DNA from: Bacteroidales bacterium
Lineage (GTDB): Bacteria > Bacteroidota > Bacteroidia > Bacteroidales > VadinHA17
Direction of reading: 5' to 3'
Assembly (NCBI GenBank): GCA_009877105.1
Contig: WXFD01000024.1
Location: 1-64,000 of the forward strand
DNA length: 64,000 nt
Of the stretch, positions 1-10,342 are shown in pieces. The notes beneath the pieces are model-generated. The model made no database searches and was not told the origin of the DNA. It worked only from the letters and a program-made list of their open reading frames with translations. The position numbers were made by a program, and so were the translations under genes. The number at the start of each line of letters is the position of its first letter. Within the stretch, counting starts at the first letter, position 1.

Positions 1-239
1 GGCACTGAAGATGCGAAATGAATTCAAATCGACACGTGACCTTATCGCTTGTAATAAATTATATATTAACCATTTACAATGGTTTTAAAATAAATCTTTT
101 GGACACTAGTGCCTGAAAATATTGAACAATGCATTCATTTTGTGCTTAATCCTGATAATATTCGGCTAAAAAAACAGTTTAATACCTGAGTTTTTTATAT
201 CAACGCTCATATTAAAGTTAAAATAACGGTGGACCTGAA
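1..239. other. Leading non-coding stretch with a weak hairpin
   Basis: No gene is supported here. Positions 68-84 form a 7-bp inverted repeat (AACCATT, loop TAC, AATGGTT) followed by a few T residues, which could be a weak intrinsic terminator for a gene left of the window. No exact TAnnTTTG promoter box is present before the first gene. Confidence 0.4.
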
Positions 240-1946
240 ATGGCACCAGACAAAAGAAAAATACCCCTGATTTTCCTGCTCGCCCTGTTAATCATGTCAT
301 TGATACTTATTCAACATGTCAGCGCGCAGGATCTGTCTGATCTGAAAAACACCAAACCATTTGCCATCACCGGTAATGTTGGAGTAAACACCTCATTTTA
401 TTCCGTAAGCGGCATACCCGACAGGCAGGCGCCTTTCGCCTATGGTGTGAATGCCAGCGCCACCATGACTCTTTATGGCATTGCAATGCCTTTTTCATTC
501 ACGTGGTACAACAACAACAAGGCAGGATTCCACCAGCCATTCAACCAGTTCGGTATCAGTCCCACGTATAAATGGCTGACCCTTCACCTTGGTTACCGGA
601 ATCTTTCCTTTTCGGAGTTCACCCTCAGCGGATACACGTTTCTTGGCGCCGGTGTTGAAGCCAAACCGGGCAAATTCCGCCTGGGCGCTATGTACGGCAA
701 GTTCAACCAGAATTCGGTTTATAATCTGGCCATGGCCGACTCCCTTCCCCGGATGACCCGTACCGGATGGGCAGCCAAGGTTGGATACGGTACAGACAAA
801 CGCTTTGTTGACCTCTCGGTCCTCCGTATTGGTGACAATACCAAAAACTATGATCCTGCAAATACCGATCCCGCAATACCGGCGCCGGAACAAAACCTGG
901 CGCTTGGACTCACCTCGCATTTCGATATAACCGATAAGCTTATCTTCAAGTTCGACGGGTCGTACAGCTTCTACACCTTCAATCGGACCATCACAGCCAG
1001 CCAGCCATCTGATGACGGGTTGCTGCGGCTGGCAGGCAATTTCATGAGGGTAAACTATACCAGCGAATACTTCAAGGCATTTAAAACCAGTCTCAGTTAC
1101 CGCTTTACCCAGGCAACTGTTACCGGGATCGAGTACCGCCGCATTGATCCGGGCTTTCGTTCAATGGGCAGTTACTTCTTCAACAACGACATCGAGCATA
1201 TCACCCTGAACCAGAGCCTGGCACTGTTAAAAAACAAAATGAATTTGCGTGGCTCCCTAGGTGTTCAGCACGACAATCTTAACGGGGCAAAAGAAAATAC
1301 GGCCCTGAGGCTTATCGGCGCCTTTACTGCCAATTACAATATCAGCCAGAACTGGGCCGTTGATGCCTCATTTACTAACTTCTCAACCAATCAGCGGGCT
1401 TTTAAAACAACAACACACGACACTCTGCTGATCTACCAGGTTAACAAATCATTCACATTGTCACCCCGGTTCCTGAAGGCATCTGAAAAATCGTCACACA
1501 TGGTAATGCTCAATCTCAACATGAGCGGACTTGAGGATAAAAACCGCGCCACATCCGACATGACCGAGACCGACACGTGGATGGCCATGCTCATCTATAA
1601 CCTGGGGCTGCCTGCATTGAAACTGAACATATCGGCCGGTCTTAACTATACCATGATGACAAACAAGAATTTCGAGAACAGGCTGGCCGGCGGGAATCTT
1701 AATATCTCAAAAAGCCTTTTGTCTGACAGGTTGTCATTGAGCCTGAACAACAGTGCCATGATGAACAGGATAAACTCTGACAGCGGCTTTATCATCAACT
1801 CGGCCCTGGGTGCCGCTTACCGTCTGCATGAGAAACATTCGCTCACCCTGAACCTTAACTTTATCAGCAATCAGTTTGCCGATGGTTCAGCAATTCCGTC
1901 ATTTAACGAATTAAGAGGAGATTTTGGCTATGTATTCACTTTCTGA
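240..1946 (+). CDS. Outer-membrane beta-barrel protein of unrecognised family
   Basis: The 568-residue product starts with a signal peptide (basic MAPDKRK, hydrophobic core about residues 8-28, likely cleavage after SAQ). The rest alternates short amphipathic strands rich in Tyr, Phe, Asn and Gly, and the chain ends in Phe568 within a YVFTF strand, the usual terminal aromatic of outer-membrane barrels. No TonB box, plug or carboxypeptidase-like N-terminal domain is visible, so it is more likely an anchor or channel than a SusC-type transporter. It is the first of three overlapping genes: its final codons contain the start of the next gene. The specific function is unknown; the barrel assignment is an inference from sequence texture. 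Confidence 0.7.
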   Translation: MAPDKRKIPLIFLLALLIMSLILIQHVSAQDLSDLKNTKPFAITGNVGVNTSFYSVSGIPDRQAPFAYGVNASATMTLYGIAMPFSFTWYNNNKAGFHQPFNQFGISPTYKWLTLHLGYRNLSFSEFTLSGYTFLGAGVEAKPGKFRLGAMYGKFNQNSVYNLAMADSLPRMTRTGWAAKVGYGTDKRFVDLSVLRIGDNTKNYDPANTDPAIPAPEQNLALGLTSHFDITDKLIFKFDGSYSFYTFNRTITASQPSDDGLLRLAGNFMRVNYTSEYFKAFKTSLSYRFTQATVTGIEYRRIDPGFRSMGSYFFNNDIEHITLNQSLALLKNKMNLRGSLGVQHDNLNGAKENTALRLIGAFTANYNISQNWAVDASFTNFSTNQRAFKTTTHDTLLIYQVNKSFTLSPRFLKASEKSSHMVMLNLNMSGLEDKNRATSDMTETDTWMAMLIYNLGLPALKLNISAGLNYTMMTNKNFENRLAGGNLNISKSLLSDRLSLSLNNSAMMNRINSDSGFIINSALGAAYRLHEKHSLTLNLNFISNQFADGSAIPSFNELRGDFGYVFTF

Positions 1947-4900
1947 CAAAAGGCCGGGACCAAAGTTGGTGTTGACAGTGTTCGCCCTTCTGATGTTTGC
2001 CGTTGCCGGTGCACAAAGCTGGATAAACCAGACTGTTCAGGTACTACCTCCCTACACGAACCGACTCTCAGACTATTTCAATACACCGGGCCGTATTGTT
2101 AGTGTTATAACAACACCCCGTCTGATGGATACCCGTGAGTACAGATTTTTTATTCACGGATATATCGAGAGTGCTAACGACGACGGTGACATCAGGATAG
2201 GTACCCGCCCCGACTTTGTTCCCTCGAACCCGTTAACCATCAGGGCGCAGCTAGGGCCCGACGGGACTCCCGTGGCATGGCCTCCCTATACCCTGACTTA
2301 CAATGATCTTCAACAGATCTTTGCCCGGCAGAATCTTGTATACAGGGGTATCTCCCCCCAGCAGGTTGAAGAACAGGGATTGCCTGAAGGGTTATACCGT
2401 GTATGCTTCACCATATACATGGATCCATTTGGCGACGGTTACATGGAACAGGGTCCGTTCTGCAGTGCACCCTTCAATATAATCCCTGCTATGACAGCTG
2501 TTGAGCCTCCTATCATAATACACCCGCAAAACAGTGCCGAGCTTACCCCGGAACAGATGCAGATGCTGGTTTTCACGTGGACTATGCCCCCGGGTGCATC
2601 CGCTGGGACTCGCTATAAACTCAGGATCATCGAGGTGAATGATCCCGGCTCCAATTACCGCGACATGCTCCGTACCGAGGCCTACCCGGCTTACTTTGAA
2701 ACTACTGTTACCGGGACACCGACATATCTTTATACAATTGCCAACCCGGCGCTCAAACCCGGGAAGACATATGCATTTGTTGTCCGTGCTACAGATCCTT
2801 TCGGGAAGACAAATTTTAAAAATGGGGGCTACAGTGAGGTGAATACTTTCTCTTCACCCATGAAAACAACAAACGCCCCGCCTCCGCCTGTTACTCCGCC
2901 TGTTACTCCGCCCGCGTCAGGGTTAAAAAGTGAATTCAATCTTGTATCGGCCGGAACGGGTATCAAGGTAGTAACTCCTTCCGTTCTATTGCCTGCCACC
3001 CTGAAAGGGACACTATTGTATCAAATAGGTACGAAGAAACATACACTGTCAAATGCCAGGATCAGGCTGGTTACCCGGTATGTTGTAAAATATTCTGACG
3101 GCAGGTTGAATGCAGATATGACATACAGGTTCAACTCTTGGTTGAATGATAAATATGAGAATGGTCAGGAGATTGCAATAACCACCACGGGTAATAATGG
3201 CGAGTTTACTTTTAATTTTATGGCAGCCAGTACCGCCGATCCCCTGGGAGATGTTGACTGCTACCAGAAAATTGCGGACCTGATTTATCCCTGTTCCATT
3301 GATAAAGAGGACTATGTGGCAGATCTCGCCTGGACAAACCCGGGAGGTGGTCCGTTCACTGGCAACGATGTTTTTGAAATGTCTAATGATGATAAATCAG
3401 GTTGCAAGCTGTTTCGGGCATACGAGATCAGGATCGACGGTGAGCATGCCCGCTATTATCTCGACCCTGATTATGGTGACAAATATTTTTTCGAGATAAA
3501 AGGAGGAGAAACCAAAAATGTCGGAGAGGTTGTTACAAAGGTCAGAATCATTGATCTGGATGTTACAGTGAAAGCAGCAACCAGCGACTATACAATCCAA
3601 AGGACAGAAGAGCTGATGAACATGGATGTCTATGTTTACAGAAAGATAAATTTCAACTATCCCTCTATTTTCCCGTTGGATGATGTAACTCCCGACAAAA
3701 CAGATAATTTTCCGGCACCCAAAAGCAACGGGATGGTTTGCGTCGGAAAGGCAAAGACAGACAAGAATGGTCTGGCACGATTAAAGCTTCTGGTGCTCAA
3801 TGATAATCCAACCTACCAATATTACCTGTATGTCAATAATCCTGATGATTATTCTTACGAGACTGGTTCACCGGTACTGCTTGATTTCAAAAAACTGATT
3901 GACGGTGAAGGCCAGATAAACCAGGATGGCGGTATCACGGTTAATTTGAAGGATTATAAGGCTTTGCTGGCTGAACGTTCTGCCAGGAACTGGGGAAATT
4001 ACAGTTTTGGCCTAACAATAAAGCTTGAGCCTAAATTCCCCACCCTGCGGATAGTCCTACGTCAGAGAGAGGGTAATAAAAAACTAAACGCGTCTCAGCC
4101 GGCGCAGGTGACCCTGAAGGAGAAATTTGAAAAAGGTAACCTGAAATGGAGTGGTCTTAGTTATTATAAGATCCTTGAACAGGATGAAACTAACTACACT
4201 CCGATGGTGTGGTGTGATTCCGGCACCTATGAACTAAGGGACATTCCGCTCGAGATTGCACATTCGCCAAACCGGGTGGTTGGACCGAAAAGGACCGTAA
4301 CGGTAAAGAGCCCCGGGTTTGCAGATACCACATTCCAGGTAAAAAACGGTGATCCGCTCAAGATAGGCGAGAGGTACGAGATGAACATAACACTACGTTA
4401 CGGGGCCAGCCTTACCGGCAAGGTTATTGACCGGATGTCCGGCAAGCCCGTGGTGAATGCCACACTGATCCTTATTGGCGAGATGTCAAAAGCATCGACT
4501 ACCGGTAATGACGGAACCTACTACCTTGAAGCGCGTAAACTGGACACACCGCGCAGAATAGTGATAGCCGGGGAGGGATATATTACGGATACAGTGAATA
4601 TCAGGCTTGACAAGGACAAGAATATTTACAACTTTGAGCTATTTCCAAAAGCCCGCCTGCTAAATGTTGAGGTATGGGCCGGCAAGGGCTGGCTGGAGGG
4701 AGCCGTGGTTAGCCTGCCTGATGTCCCGGAAAGCTGGAAGACAGGTACTGGCGGCACGGGTCAGGCAACGCAGATCAAGGCTCCAGCTACAGTCAATACT
4801 GCTATCCCGGCTACATTCTTTAACCAGGTCTCACCTGAAGTAACAACCGGCACTGTTCATTCAGCGATGCAACAACTGGCACCGTTGCTGCAACAATCTC

Positions 4901-7900
4901 AACAGCAGGGCAGTGAAAGCAAGTCAAATGTCCTTGGTAAAATTAATATTACCCTGTCTGACGGAGCATCGTTCTCACCACAAGGGACAAACGCGTTCGA
5001 CAAGATGAGTATCGCGGACGGGATGAATCCATATACCGAGCTTACCGATAAAGAGGGTTATGCTGGTTTTTATTTCAAAGGCGGCCGGGGTGACCGTTTC
5101 AGGCTTATGATAACCAATGCTCCGGGTTCGCCTGAGAATTACCCTGCCATTATCACCGAGGTCAGCATACCGTATGAGAAATCTGTCATGGGCAGCAGTT
5201 ACCGGTTTACCATGTCGCCGGGTGGCTGTATCTCGGGGACCGTTTACCTCGGGGATGGCACTGCCAAACCTCTTGAAGGCATAGATGTAAAGGCTGTAAT
5301 AAGCGGACAGGCAGAAGAATACACGATCAGGGTAAAAACGGATGCCTCCGGACACTACGAGCTCCGTAACCTGCCCCTGAACCAGCCCATCAGGCTGATG
5401 GTAAGCTCAGGCAAAAGCGGCACCAACTATGTAGGATATTATAATGACAACTATATTTTGACTGCCGGTGGTTCAACCTGTAAGACCGAAGATTTTCATC
5501 TTAAGTCAGTTGACGGTATTAATTTAACCAGTTTCATGGGATTCCCGTTCGCACCTACCGGTTTCGAAGAGATGGCCGGAGACAGGATATTGCTTACAGG
5601 GGTTCTTACTCTTACAGGAAACAAATATTTCGGTACACAGGAGATTGAAGTGAAAAATGCAGAGATGGTCAAAAGCAGTCTTACCAACAGTAGTGGAGAA
5701 ACCTTTCTCATACCTGCCATTCTGCCGTTCGTGACCGATGTCAACAATATCACTGTTTCTCTACAGGGCAACTACAAGGCGGTTATCACTGATGCTTCGG
5801 GGCTGCGGATCGAACTTGCCGACCAGGCTCAGCTTAAAGGTGCAATGACTGCAGGTGTACAGGTGAGCGATTCACCCGGCGGCGGGCAGCTCAATGGCAA
5901 CTTCGGAGGTGCAGGATATACACTGCCTGCACTTTGGCTCGCCTCCAAACCCGATGCTGTCAGCAGCGAGATAACCGTTTACAGTAGCGCCGGAACAGTC
6001 AGCGCTCCTGTCAGCGGCACTGACCGGTTCTATATCACCGACGGTAAGAACCAGTCGCCGGTTTACAGCATAACAGGTTTTACTAATAAAGCCCTGGTGC
6101 AGTCTGATAAATCGTTCTTTGACAAGAACGGACTTACATTGCAGACAAAACTGAAAGCTGATATTGCCAACCTGAATCCTTCGAGTGTTGAAATAGATGC
6201 CGGAACAATAAGTATAAGCAAACAGGGGCTGAAGAGTGTCAATCCGAAACCGTTCTCGGTGAAACTGGGAAAATGGTCTATCAGTTGTAACAAGTGGTTG
6301 CTGACCGATGATGGATTAACAGTGTCTGACGCCCTTCTGTCAACAGGTGTGGATATAAATATTGAAAACCTGAGGTTCACCTCAGATGCACTTGTAACCA
6401 GTTTTGCCACTGTTCATCTTGACAAGATGAAGCTGCTTGGCGTGAAGGAAGTGGTAATCAGCACCACGAGTAAAGGTTTAACCTATAAATACCTGCATGA
6501 CGGTGTTTGGGGCTGGAGTCTCTATGCTGTCCCTGACTATGGCCAGAGCGTGGTAGCTTCCCTGCAGGGTATGCCCGGGCTGGCACCTTCTGACAGGATA
6601 GAATTCACAGCAGTAGACTTTAATAGCGAGGATGAAAGCACCCTCGTGCTAAACAGTCGTAAATTCAGACTTTTCAATCTCGTTGATTTCACACCATATC
6701 CTTCAACCCGGATGTATGTTACAACCAATTCACTGAAGCTCAAGGGTACATATGACTTCGGTATACCGGAGTACTTAAGACCTTCAGGCGCCATGGCATA
6801 TATCAGGCAGGGCAACACAATTGCCTTTGAAATGATGGATATGGATGTAGTGAACTTTACCCATAACAATGTTCGCTATCACCTCGATAACGATTACAAA
6901 CTGACTAATGACCTTTTTACCGTCAGGGGGACTGTAGAGGAACCAGGACATCTGCCCCGGCTTAAAGTGACGATGACTCACAGGTCAAATGAAACGCGTA
7001 TTGATATTGACAAGGGACAGTCGCTGGCAACGGGTCCGGGCAAGGAGCTGGCAAACCTGAACGGAGGCATAAAGGTAGTCAGCAAGGCATGGGATGTGCT
7101 GCGCTTTGAAGGTGATCTGAAAGGGTTTAACAATATCAATCCCGGGCAGAAGATGAATTTCGAGGTCAAGGGCGAAGTGAAAGCCACCGGGCAACAGATA
7201 AGCGTTAGTGATATCCCGTCATTCCCAGGTCTTTCCATCACGTACGACATGCCCAATGCACGCTTCCTTGGCAGCGCCGAACTGAATATGAACCTGGCTG
7301 GTATGAAGCTCAACGGAAATGTAAATACTGTGATGGACAGCCAGGGATGGATTTTTACCGCGTCGGGGCTGGTAGAGATACCCGGTTTAGGCGGGGCGAA
7401 CCTCTTCGGGCTGTTCGGCAACTATCAGAATATGCCTGCCGAGGTATCGTCTAAAATAGGCGATGCAGTTTGTCTTCCGGCGGGATTCAAAACCAACCTG
7501 AACGGCTTCTTTATCTCGGCAGGACTTACAAAACAGATACTGCCGAGAGTACATTATGATTACGGTATCGTTGCCGTTGATGCCGGCGTCGACGTGAGTG
7601 TCAATGCCCGTACATTCATGAAATTCGGGCAGGGAACAACTTTCGGGATGGGCGTCCTGGCGGAGGGTCATGCCTACCTCGGGGGCTCATGCCCGGCGAC
7701 ATGCACATCGGCCAATGCTGATGCTAAGCTTCAGTTTGGAGTCAGCGGTGATTACAACACCAAAACAAATGTCTTCAACATAGATGGCTGTGCCAGCGTT
7801 AACCTGGTAATATCGGCCAGCCAGTGCCTTCCGGTTCTGGTCGACTGCGGACCATGCGTGTCGGTTGATCTTGCCGATTTTACCATTGGCGCCAAAGTAC

Positions 7901-7968
7901 ATCTTGACAATGTGAAGGGTTTCTCAATGGGAATCACAACCAGCAGCTGTGATCAGCAATGCAGATAA
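1930..7968 (+). CDS. Giant secreted multidomain surface protein (possible TANFOR-type N-terminus)
   Basis: ATG 1930 is preferred over the in-frame TTG at 1924 because GAGGAG ends 9 bases upstream; this gives 2012 residues. Order of parts: signal peptide (about 1-28, ending AGAQ); an N-terminal domain to about 185 (QVLPPYTNRLSDY resembles the TANFOR domain, from memory only); an FN3-like domain about 191-313; a Pro-rich linker 316-332; a long beta-rich region; carboxypeptidase-regulatory-like folds at about 828-880 and 1099-1165, each with a GTV or GKV start and a DG.Y element; a Gln-rich patch near 980-1000; then a long beta-repetitive C-terminal half. The last 95 or so residues hold eight Cys, suggesting disulfides outside the cell. 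No type IX C-terminal sorting domain is recognised. It overlaps both neighbours and probably works with them at the cell surface. Function unknown. Confidence 0.75.
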   Translation: MYSLSDKRPGPKLVLTVFALLMFAVAGAQSWINQTVQVLPPYTNRLSDYFNTPGRIVSVITTPRLMDTREYRFFIHGYIESANDDGDIRIGTRPDFVPSNPLTIRAQLGPDGTPVAWPPYTLTYNDLQQIFARQNLVYRGISPQQVEEQGLPEGLYRVCFTIYMDPFGDGYMEQGPFCSAPFNIIPAMTAVEPPIIIHPQNSAELTPEQMQMLVFTWTMPPGASAGTRYKLRIIEVNDPGSNYRDMLRTEAYPAYFETTVTGTPTYLYTIANPALKPGKTYAFVVRATDPFGKTNFKNGGYSEVNTFSSPMKTTNAPPPPVTPPVTPPASGLKSEFNLVSAGTGIKVVTPSVLLPATLKGTLLYQIGTKKHTLSNARIRLVTRYVVKYSDGRLNADMTYRFNSWLNDKYENGQEIAITTTGNNGEFTFNFMAASTADPLGDVDCYQKIADLIYPCSIDKEDYVADLAWTNPGGGPFTGNDVFEMSNDDKSGCKLFRAYEIRIDGEHARYYLDPDYGDKYFFEIKGGETKNVGEVVTKVRIIDLDVTVKAATSDYTIQRTEELMNMDVYVYRKINFNYPSIFPLDDVTPDKTDNFPAPKSNGMVCVGKAKTDKNGLARLKLLVLNDNPTYQYYLYVNNPDDYSYETGSPVLLDFKKLIDGEGQINQDGGITVNLKDYKALLAERSARNWGNYSFGLTIKLEPKFPTLRIVLRQREGNKKLNASQPAQVTLKEKFEKGNLKWSGLSYYKILEQDETNYTPMVWCDSGTYELRDIPLEIAHSPNRVVGPKRTVTVKSPGFADTTFQVKNGDPLKIGERYEMNITLRYGASLTGKVIDRMSGKPVVNATLILIGEMSKASTTGNDGTYYLEARKLDTPRRIVIAGEGYITDTVNIRLDKDKNIYNFELFPKARLLNVEVWAGKGWLEGAVVSLPDVPESWKTGTGGTGQATQIKAPATVNTAIPATFFNQVSPEVTTGTVHSAMQQLAPLLQQSQQQGSESKSNVLGKINITLSDGASFSPQGTNAFDKMSIADGMNPYTELTDKEGYAGFYFKGGRGDRFRLMITNAPGSPENYPAIITEVSIPYEKSVMGSSYRFTMSPGGCISGTVYLGDGTAKPLEGIDVKAVISGQAEEYTIRVKTDASGHYELRNLPLNQPIRLMVSSGKSGTNYVGYYNDNYILTAGGSTCKTEDFHLKSVDGINLTSFMGFPFAPTGFEEMAGDRILLTGVLTLTGNKYFGTQEIEVKNAEMVKSSLTNSSGETFLIPAILPFVTDVNNITVSLQGNYKAVITDASGLRIELADQAQLKGAMTAGVQVSDSPGGGQLNGNFGGAGYTLPALWLASKPDAVSSEITVYSSAGTVSAPVSGTDRFYITDGKNQSPVYSITGFTNKALVQSDKSFFDKNGLTLQTKLKADIANLNPSSVEIDAGTISISKQGLKSVNPKPFSVKLGKWSISCNKWLLTDDGLTVSDALLSTGVDINIENLRFTSDALVTSFATVHLDKMKLLGVKEVVISTTSKGLTYKYLHDGVWGWSLYAVPDYGQSVVASLQGMPGLAPSDRIEFTAVDFNSEDESTLVLNSRKFRLFNLVDFTPYPSTRMYVTTNSLKLKGTYDFGIPEYLRPSGAMAYIRQGNTIAFEMMDMDVVNFTHNNVRYHLDNDYKLTNDLFTVRGTVEEPGHLPRLKVTMTHRSNETRIDIDKGQSLATGPGKELANLNGGIKVVSKAWDVLRFEGDLKGFNNINPGQKMNFEVKGEVKATGQQISVSDIPSFPGLSITYDMPNARFLGSAELNMNLAGMKLNGNVNTVMDSQGWIFTASGLVEIPGLGGANLFGLFGNYQNMPAEVSSKIGDAVCLPAGFKTNLNGFFISAGLTKQILPRVHYDYGIVAVDAGVDVSVNARTFMKFGQGTTFGMGVLAEGHAYLGGSCPATCTSANADAKLQFGVSGDYNTKTNVFNIDGCASVNLVISASQCLPVLVDCGPCVSVDLADFTIGAKVHLDNVKGFSMGITTSSCDQQCR
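2883..2912 (+). repeat. 12-bp tandem repeat encoding a Pro-rich linker
   Basis: The unit TCCGCCTGTTAC occurs at 2883-2894 and 2895-2906 with a half copy at 2907-2912. It is in frame and encodes PPVT repeats between the FN3-like domain and the rest of the giant protein, so copy number could vary linker length without breaking the gene. Confidence 0.8.
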
Positions 7969-10007
7969 TTATGGACATGCTAACCATTAACAAAATGAAA
8001 ATATCAGGAAGACATCAGGGATATTTGCCAGGGATCAGCCTCCTGCTTGTTTTGTGCTTATTGCTGAATTCACCTGCCTGGGGACAGCGTGAGGTTAAAC
8101 TGGCAGTGCCGGCTCCCCGGGGTATCGTGGTATTCGCCGGTATGGAGCTTGCTGATGGTAAGCGTCTTGGGTCCTACAGCATTGAACGCTCGTATGATGG
8201 CCGAAAATGGGAGAACGTTACCCAGATGCATTCACCCGCAGGTTGGGATGAGTTCTATGCTGCCATACGGCTGTGGGAATCCGATTTTGGCTTCCAGGGC
8301 CTCCCAGGCAATGACGTGCTTAGAACGGGATGGGAAAAATGTGCCAGGTCGGGTGTAATTGACAGCATGGGATACTGGGCTTCAGCCACTGCAATCAGGC
8401 TGGCAGCCGGATTGGCATTCTATGATAAGGATGTGACAAAAGACAAACAGGTCAGGTACAGGGTTAAATCGCTGAAGAACGGAAAGACTGTTTCGGAAAG
8501 TCTGTCGCTGCCTGTTCAATATCCCTTTATCCCGGAATATGATGCTGTCACGCTGAGTGAAAAAAACGTTGATCAGGATATCTGTTACCTGAAATGGCAA
8601 TCAAAGGGGGCCAATCCTGCTCCCTATTTTGAGGTAAGATACTATGAAGGAAAAGAACTTCATCAGGCCAAAGGTACTACCGCGACCTACAGGATAGATG
8701 ATGTGACTTACTTTATTTTTCAGGATTCGTTGCGGAGCTTCCGTTCAGACCGGCAATATTTCCTGAACCCGCTTGACAAGTGGGGGAACAGGGGTGAAGC
8801 CACTGATATCGTGTTGGTTTCGGGCAAATCGCCGGGTACGACATTCTTCCGCAACGTTTCAGCAACGTCCGACAACACCGGGTATGGCATAGTTGTCACC
8901 TGGCAATCGCAGGGTACTGATGATTTACGGGGTGTCAGGATTTACAGGAGCGATTCATATGACGGTAAGCCATATGATCTGGTTGCGAACCTTCCACCTT
9001 CCGACAGCAGCTACACTGACCGGGAAGTAAAACCTGATCAGACCACTTACTATTATCTCGAGTCTGTAAGTGATGTCGGTGATCCACCCCGGAGGAGTGG
9101 TATCGTTTTCGGTTCTGCCCTAGACAGGCTTCAACCGGTATTTCCTTCTGTCAGTCGCGGTGAAGAGGTACCTGGCGGCGTGGCTATAAAGGTGACCTCG
9201 GGCGAGCCTAATCTGGCAGGTGTCCGTATTTATCGCAGTGACGGCATAACTTCTTCGATGTATCCCATCACCGGCATCTTGGAACTGACGGATAATGAGG
9301 TGGTTTATATTGATACCAGCAGCTACCTCAGCGGTGACCAAAGCTACCTCTATGCTGCTACAACAGTAAATACCAGTTCCGTAGAAAGTATTTTTTCAGA
9401 CACTCTCATCATTCATCCTTCCATCAGAACTATTCCACCTTCACCTAACCAGCTGACAGCAGCGGAGGAGGATGGCGGAGTCTCATTGGTCTGGGAGGAT
9501 GTAAAAGTCAGGAACAGGGCCACACGGGGCTATCATGTTTACCGGCGCGAGCTGCCCGGTGGTCAGTTTACAAGCCTGTTGCCGGGCGAGAGTGCAGTGG
9601 ACATACCATTCTACACTGACAAGACCGTCTTACCCGGGAAAAGCTACGAGTATGCTGTTCAGACAGTTGATGATCTGGGTGGCGTGAGCGAATCCATGGC
9701 TGTTATCACGCTAACAGTAAAGGAGTTGTTTCTTCCTGTCCCTCCCGGTGTATGGCTCGGCCAGGCCGCTGGAAAGGTTATCGTGCAATGGGCGGAGTCA
9801 ACCGGTGACATTGGCCTTAAGACAAACCTCTACCGTTACCGGCGGGGTGAAAAACCATCGCTCCTGAAGAGCTTCAGTCATGGTGAGCGAAGATACGAGG
9901 ACGGGATCGTGAAGAAAGGGGAGTTATGGTTCTATTTCACCACTTTCACCAACGGAGAGGGCAGGGAAGGCGCCCGTTCGCCGGAAGCGGGTATCAGGGT
10001 GGAATGA
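7959..10007 (+). CDS. Secreted fibronectin type III repeat protein
   Basis: The reading frame opens at ATG 7959, overlapping the previous stop by 10 bases; in-frame ATGs at 7971, 7977 and 7995 are alternatives, and 7995 gives the most compact signal peptide (MKISGRHQ..., hydrophobic LLLVLCLLL, ending AWGQ). After an N-terminal region of about 250 residues, four FN3-like modules of about 98 residues start near residues 297, 394, 492 and 594, each with a W.., VRIYR or YHVYRR strand and a Y.Y.. strand late in the module. No enzyme motif and no obvious C-terminal sorting signal are seen. It is third in the surface locus; as an FN3 array it is likely a binding or scaffold partner of the giant protein. 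Exact function unknown. Confidence 0.75.
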   Translation: MQIIMDMLTINKMKISGRHQGYLPGISLLLVLCLLLNSPAWGQREVKLAVPAPRGIVVFAGMELADGKRLGSYSIERSYDGRKWENVTQMHSPAGWDEFYAAIRLWESDFGFQGLPGNDVLRTGWEKCARSGVIDSMGYWASATAIRLAAGLAFYDKDVTKDKQVRYRVKSLKNGKTVSESLSLPVQYPFIPEYDAVTLSEKNVDQDICYLKWQSKGANPAPYFEVRYYEGKELHQAKGTTATYRIDDVTYFIFQDSLRSFRSDRQYFLNPLDKWGNRGEATDIVLVSGKSPGTTFFRNVSATSDNTGYGIVVTWQSQGTDDLRGVRIYRSDSYDGKPYDLVANLPPSDSSYTDREVKPDQTTYYYLESVSDVGDPPRRSGIVFGSALDRLQPVFPSVSRGEEVPGGVAIKVTSGEPNLAGVRIYRSDGITSSMYPITGILELTDNEVVYIDTSSYLSGDQSYLYAATTVNTSSVESIFSDTLIIHPSIRTIPPSPNQLTAAEEDGGVSLVWEDVKVRNRATRGYHVYRRELPGGQFTSLLPGESAVDIPFYTDKTVLPGKSYEYAVQTVDDLGGVSESMAVITLTVKELFLPVPPGVWLGQAAGKVIVQWAESTGDIGLKTNLYRYRRGEKPSLLKSFSHGERRYEDGIVKKGELWFYFTTFTNGEGREGARSPEAGIRVE

Positions 10008-10342
10008 CACTGCAGTCAGTCAGAATCAAAACAACCCGACAGCGGCAATATCAATAAATCTGGGACTTGTCGAGCCGCAGCCTGCTATACGGAAGAACCG
10101 GGAAGGAGGGGAGTACGGGATTTTAATGTGTGCATCCGTATCAGCAGCACATGGTTTATCATATATAAATTATTGAGTGGCCGGTGTTCCGGGAATACAA
10201 AAAAACTGTTATTTTGTAGTGCATTTTCACCAGTTATATTGTCTGCGCGGGTAGCCGGGCAGGTTGTATCATTTCGCAGCACGATTTTTGCTCAAACCTT
10301 ATTCATTATTAGTATTTCGTAAATCTTTAATTCAATCCGTTT
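10008..10342. other. Non-coding stretch
   Basis: The 335 bases hold only short overlapping reading frames with no recognisable protein, signal peptide or ribosome site. No exact TAnnTTTG box or strong terminator was found. It separates the surface locus from the next secreted-protein gene. Confidence 0.5.
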
